A stretch of 64,000 bases of DNA, taken from NCBI RefSeq assembly GCF_001570925.1, contig NZ_BCSP01000002.1, forward strand, positions 1 through 64,000, written 5' to 3'. Source of the stretch: [Zimmermannella] bifida NBRC 103089 (GTDB lineage Bacteria; Actinomycetota; Actinomycetes; Actinomycetales; Microbacteriaceae). Shown piece by piece: positions 63,533 to 64,000 of this stretch. The notes beneath the pieces were generated by a model. That model was not told where the DNA came from. It did not search any database and saw only the letters and a list, made by a program, of their open reading frames with translations. Made by a program: the position numbers and the translations under genes. The first letter of the stretch is position 1; each line of letters opens with the position of its first letter.

Positions 63533-64000
63533 ATGACATCAGCAACGGTGTTCACCCACGCTCGCATCTACGCGCGCGTTAATCAGCCGCCAACTTCTGG
63601 CGGCATCGCGGTCCAAGACGGCAAGGTCATCGCCGTCGGTGACCTTGACCACTGTCGTGCGGCAGCCGGTGCGGATGCGGCGACGGTCGCGCTCTCGGGT
63701 GCCGCGGTATTCCCCGGGTTCCATGATGCCCACATCCACACGGGCGCACTGGCGCTGCAATTTGATGCGCCGGATGTAAGCGAAGCGACTTCGTTGACGG
63801 AGGCTCTGGCACTGCTCGCGCGCTGGGCCGACGCACACCCGGGCGACGGGTGGGTTGTCGGCGGGCGTTGGGACGCAAACGAATGGGGCGAGGGCGAAAC
63901 GCTGCACCGTGAACTGCTCGATGAGATTTTCGGCGACCGTCCGGTCGTGCTCAATACGGTGGATGCGCACTCGGTTTGCGCGAGTTCGCGGGCTCTCGAG
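63533..64000 (+). CDS. Amidohydrolase family protein, N-terminal part (runs off the window)
   Basis: The first 156 codons of a metal-dependent amidohydrolase, probably of the YtcJ-like Amidohydro_3 group. The N-terminal strand domain (ATVFTHARIYARVNQPPTSG, GIAVQDGKVIAVGD) is followed by the metal-binding HxH in FPGFHDAHIHTGALAL and by GDGWVVGGRWDANEWGEGE and VLNTVDAHSVCASSRAL, which resemble YtcJ-type proteins. Substrate unknown. GGGAGC lies 4 bases before the ATG. The remaining domain lies beyond 64000. Confidence 0.82.
   Translation, partial: MTSATVFTHARIYARVNQPPTSGGIAVQDGKVIAVGDLDHCRAAAGADAATVALSGAAVFPGFHDAHIHTGALALQFDAPDVSEATSLTEALALLARWADAHPGDGWVVGGRWDANEWGEGETLHRELLDEIFGDRPVVLNTVDAHSVCASSRALE

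Overview
The window is a high-GC chromosomal segment from an actinobacterium. The protein families, the strong preference for codons ending in G or C, the gene order leuC-leuD-murA-plsC-gpsA-ddl, the GTG and TTG starts, and the many leaderless -10 boxes placed 6-8 bases before a start codon all fit a member of or near the Microbacteriaceae. The family-level placement is an inference. Almost all of the window is ordinary core-genome content. There is no rRNA operon, CRISPR array, insertion sequence or prophage.

Layout. 1-860: a gene-poor G/T-rich stretch, then two tiny minus-strand genes, one apparently frameshifted. 913-1713: a TIM-barrel sugar isomerase, divergent from 1863-8571, a six-gene Mrp cation/proton antiporter operon with the B module fused to MrpA. 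8650-13830: ilvD, then ilvB-ilvN-ilvC, closed by a strong terminator shared with a CorA-type metal channel. 15090-18660: an ABC exporter and a dicarboxylate/sulfate symporter. 18859-24261: a complete peptide ABC importer. 24465-26702: leuB and ilvE. 26778-34099: a PucR regulator divergent from gabT, then TetR, universal stress protein, amino-acid permease and FAA hydrolase, probably an amine or GABA utilisation region. 34206-36914: the MetNIQ methionine importer. 37012-37923: a bacterial voltage-gated sodium channel. 38081-42485: gltX, a thioredoxin-reductase-like flavoprotein, a SatD protein and an HD hydrolase. 42526-42600: tRNA-Gln, followed by about 600 non-coding bases with three copies of a palindromic repeat. 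43204-51139: the Kdp potassium system with its sensor and regulator plus two tiny membrane peptides. 51341-55543: LysR, a PLP decarboxylase and an amino-acid permease. 55634-55709: tRNA-Glu. 55954-63263: PP2C phosphatase, then leuC-leuD-murA-plsC-gpsA-ddl. 63533-64000: the start of an amidohydrolase that leaves the window.

How the parts work together. ilvD, ilvB, ilvN, ilvC, ilvE, leuB, leuC and leuD cover nearly all of branched-chain amino-acid synthesis; leuA and ilvA are not in the window. Mrp, Kdp, the sodium channel and CorA make the segment rich in cation handling. murA and ddl (cell wall) share an operon with plsC and gpsA (phospholipid synthesis).

I did not find an obviously new multi-gene system. 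The observations most worth following are: the voltage-gated sodium channel; the triple palindromic repeat at 42731-43164; the inverted repeat that overlaps the FAA hydrolase start codon; the 27-residue membrane peptide ahead of kdpF; the helically phased repeats ahead of kdp; the frameshifted small gene and its 57-residue membrane partner at 430-851; and the recurring leaderless promoter pattern.
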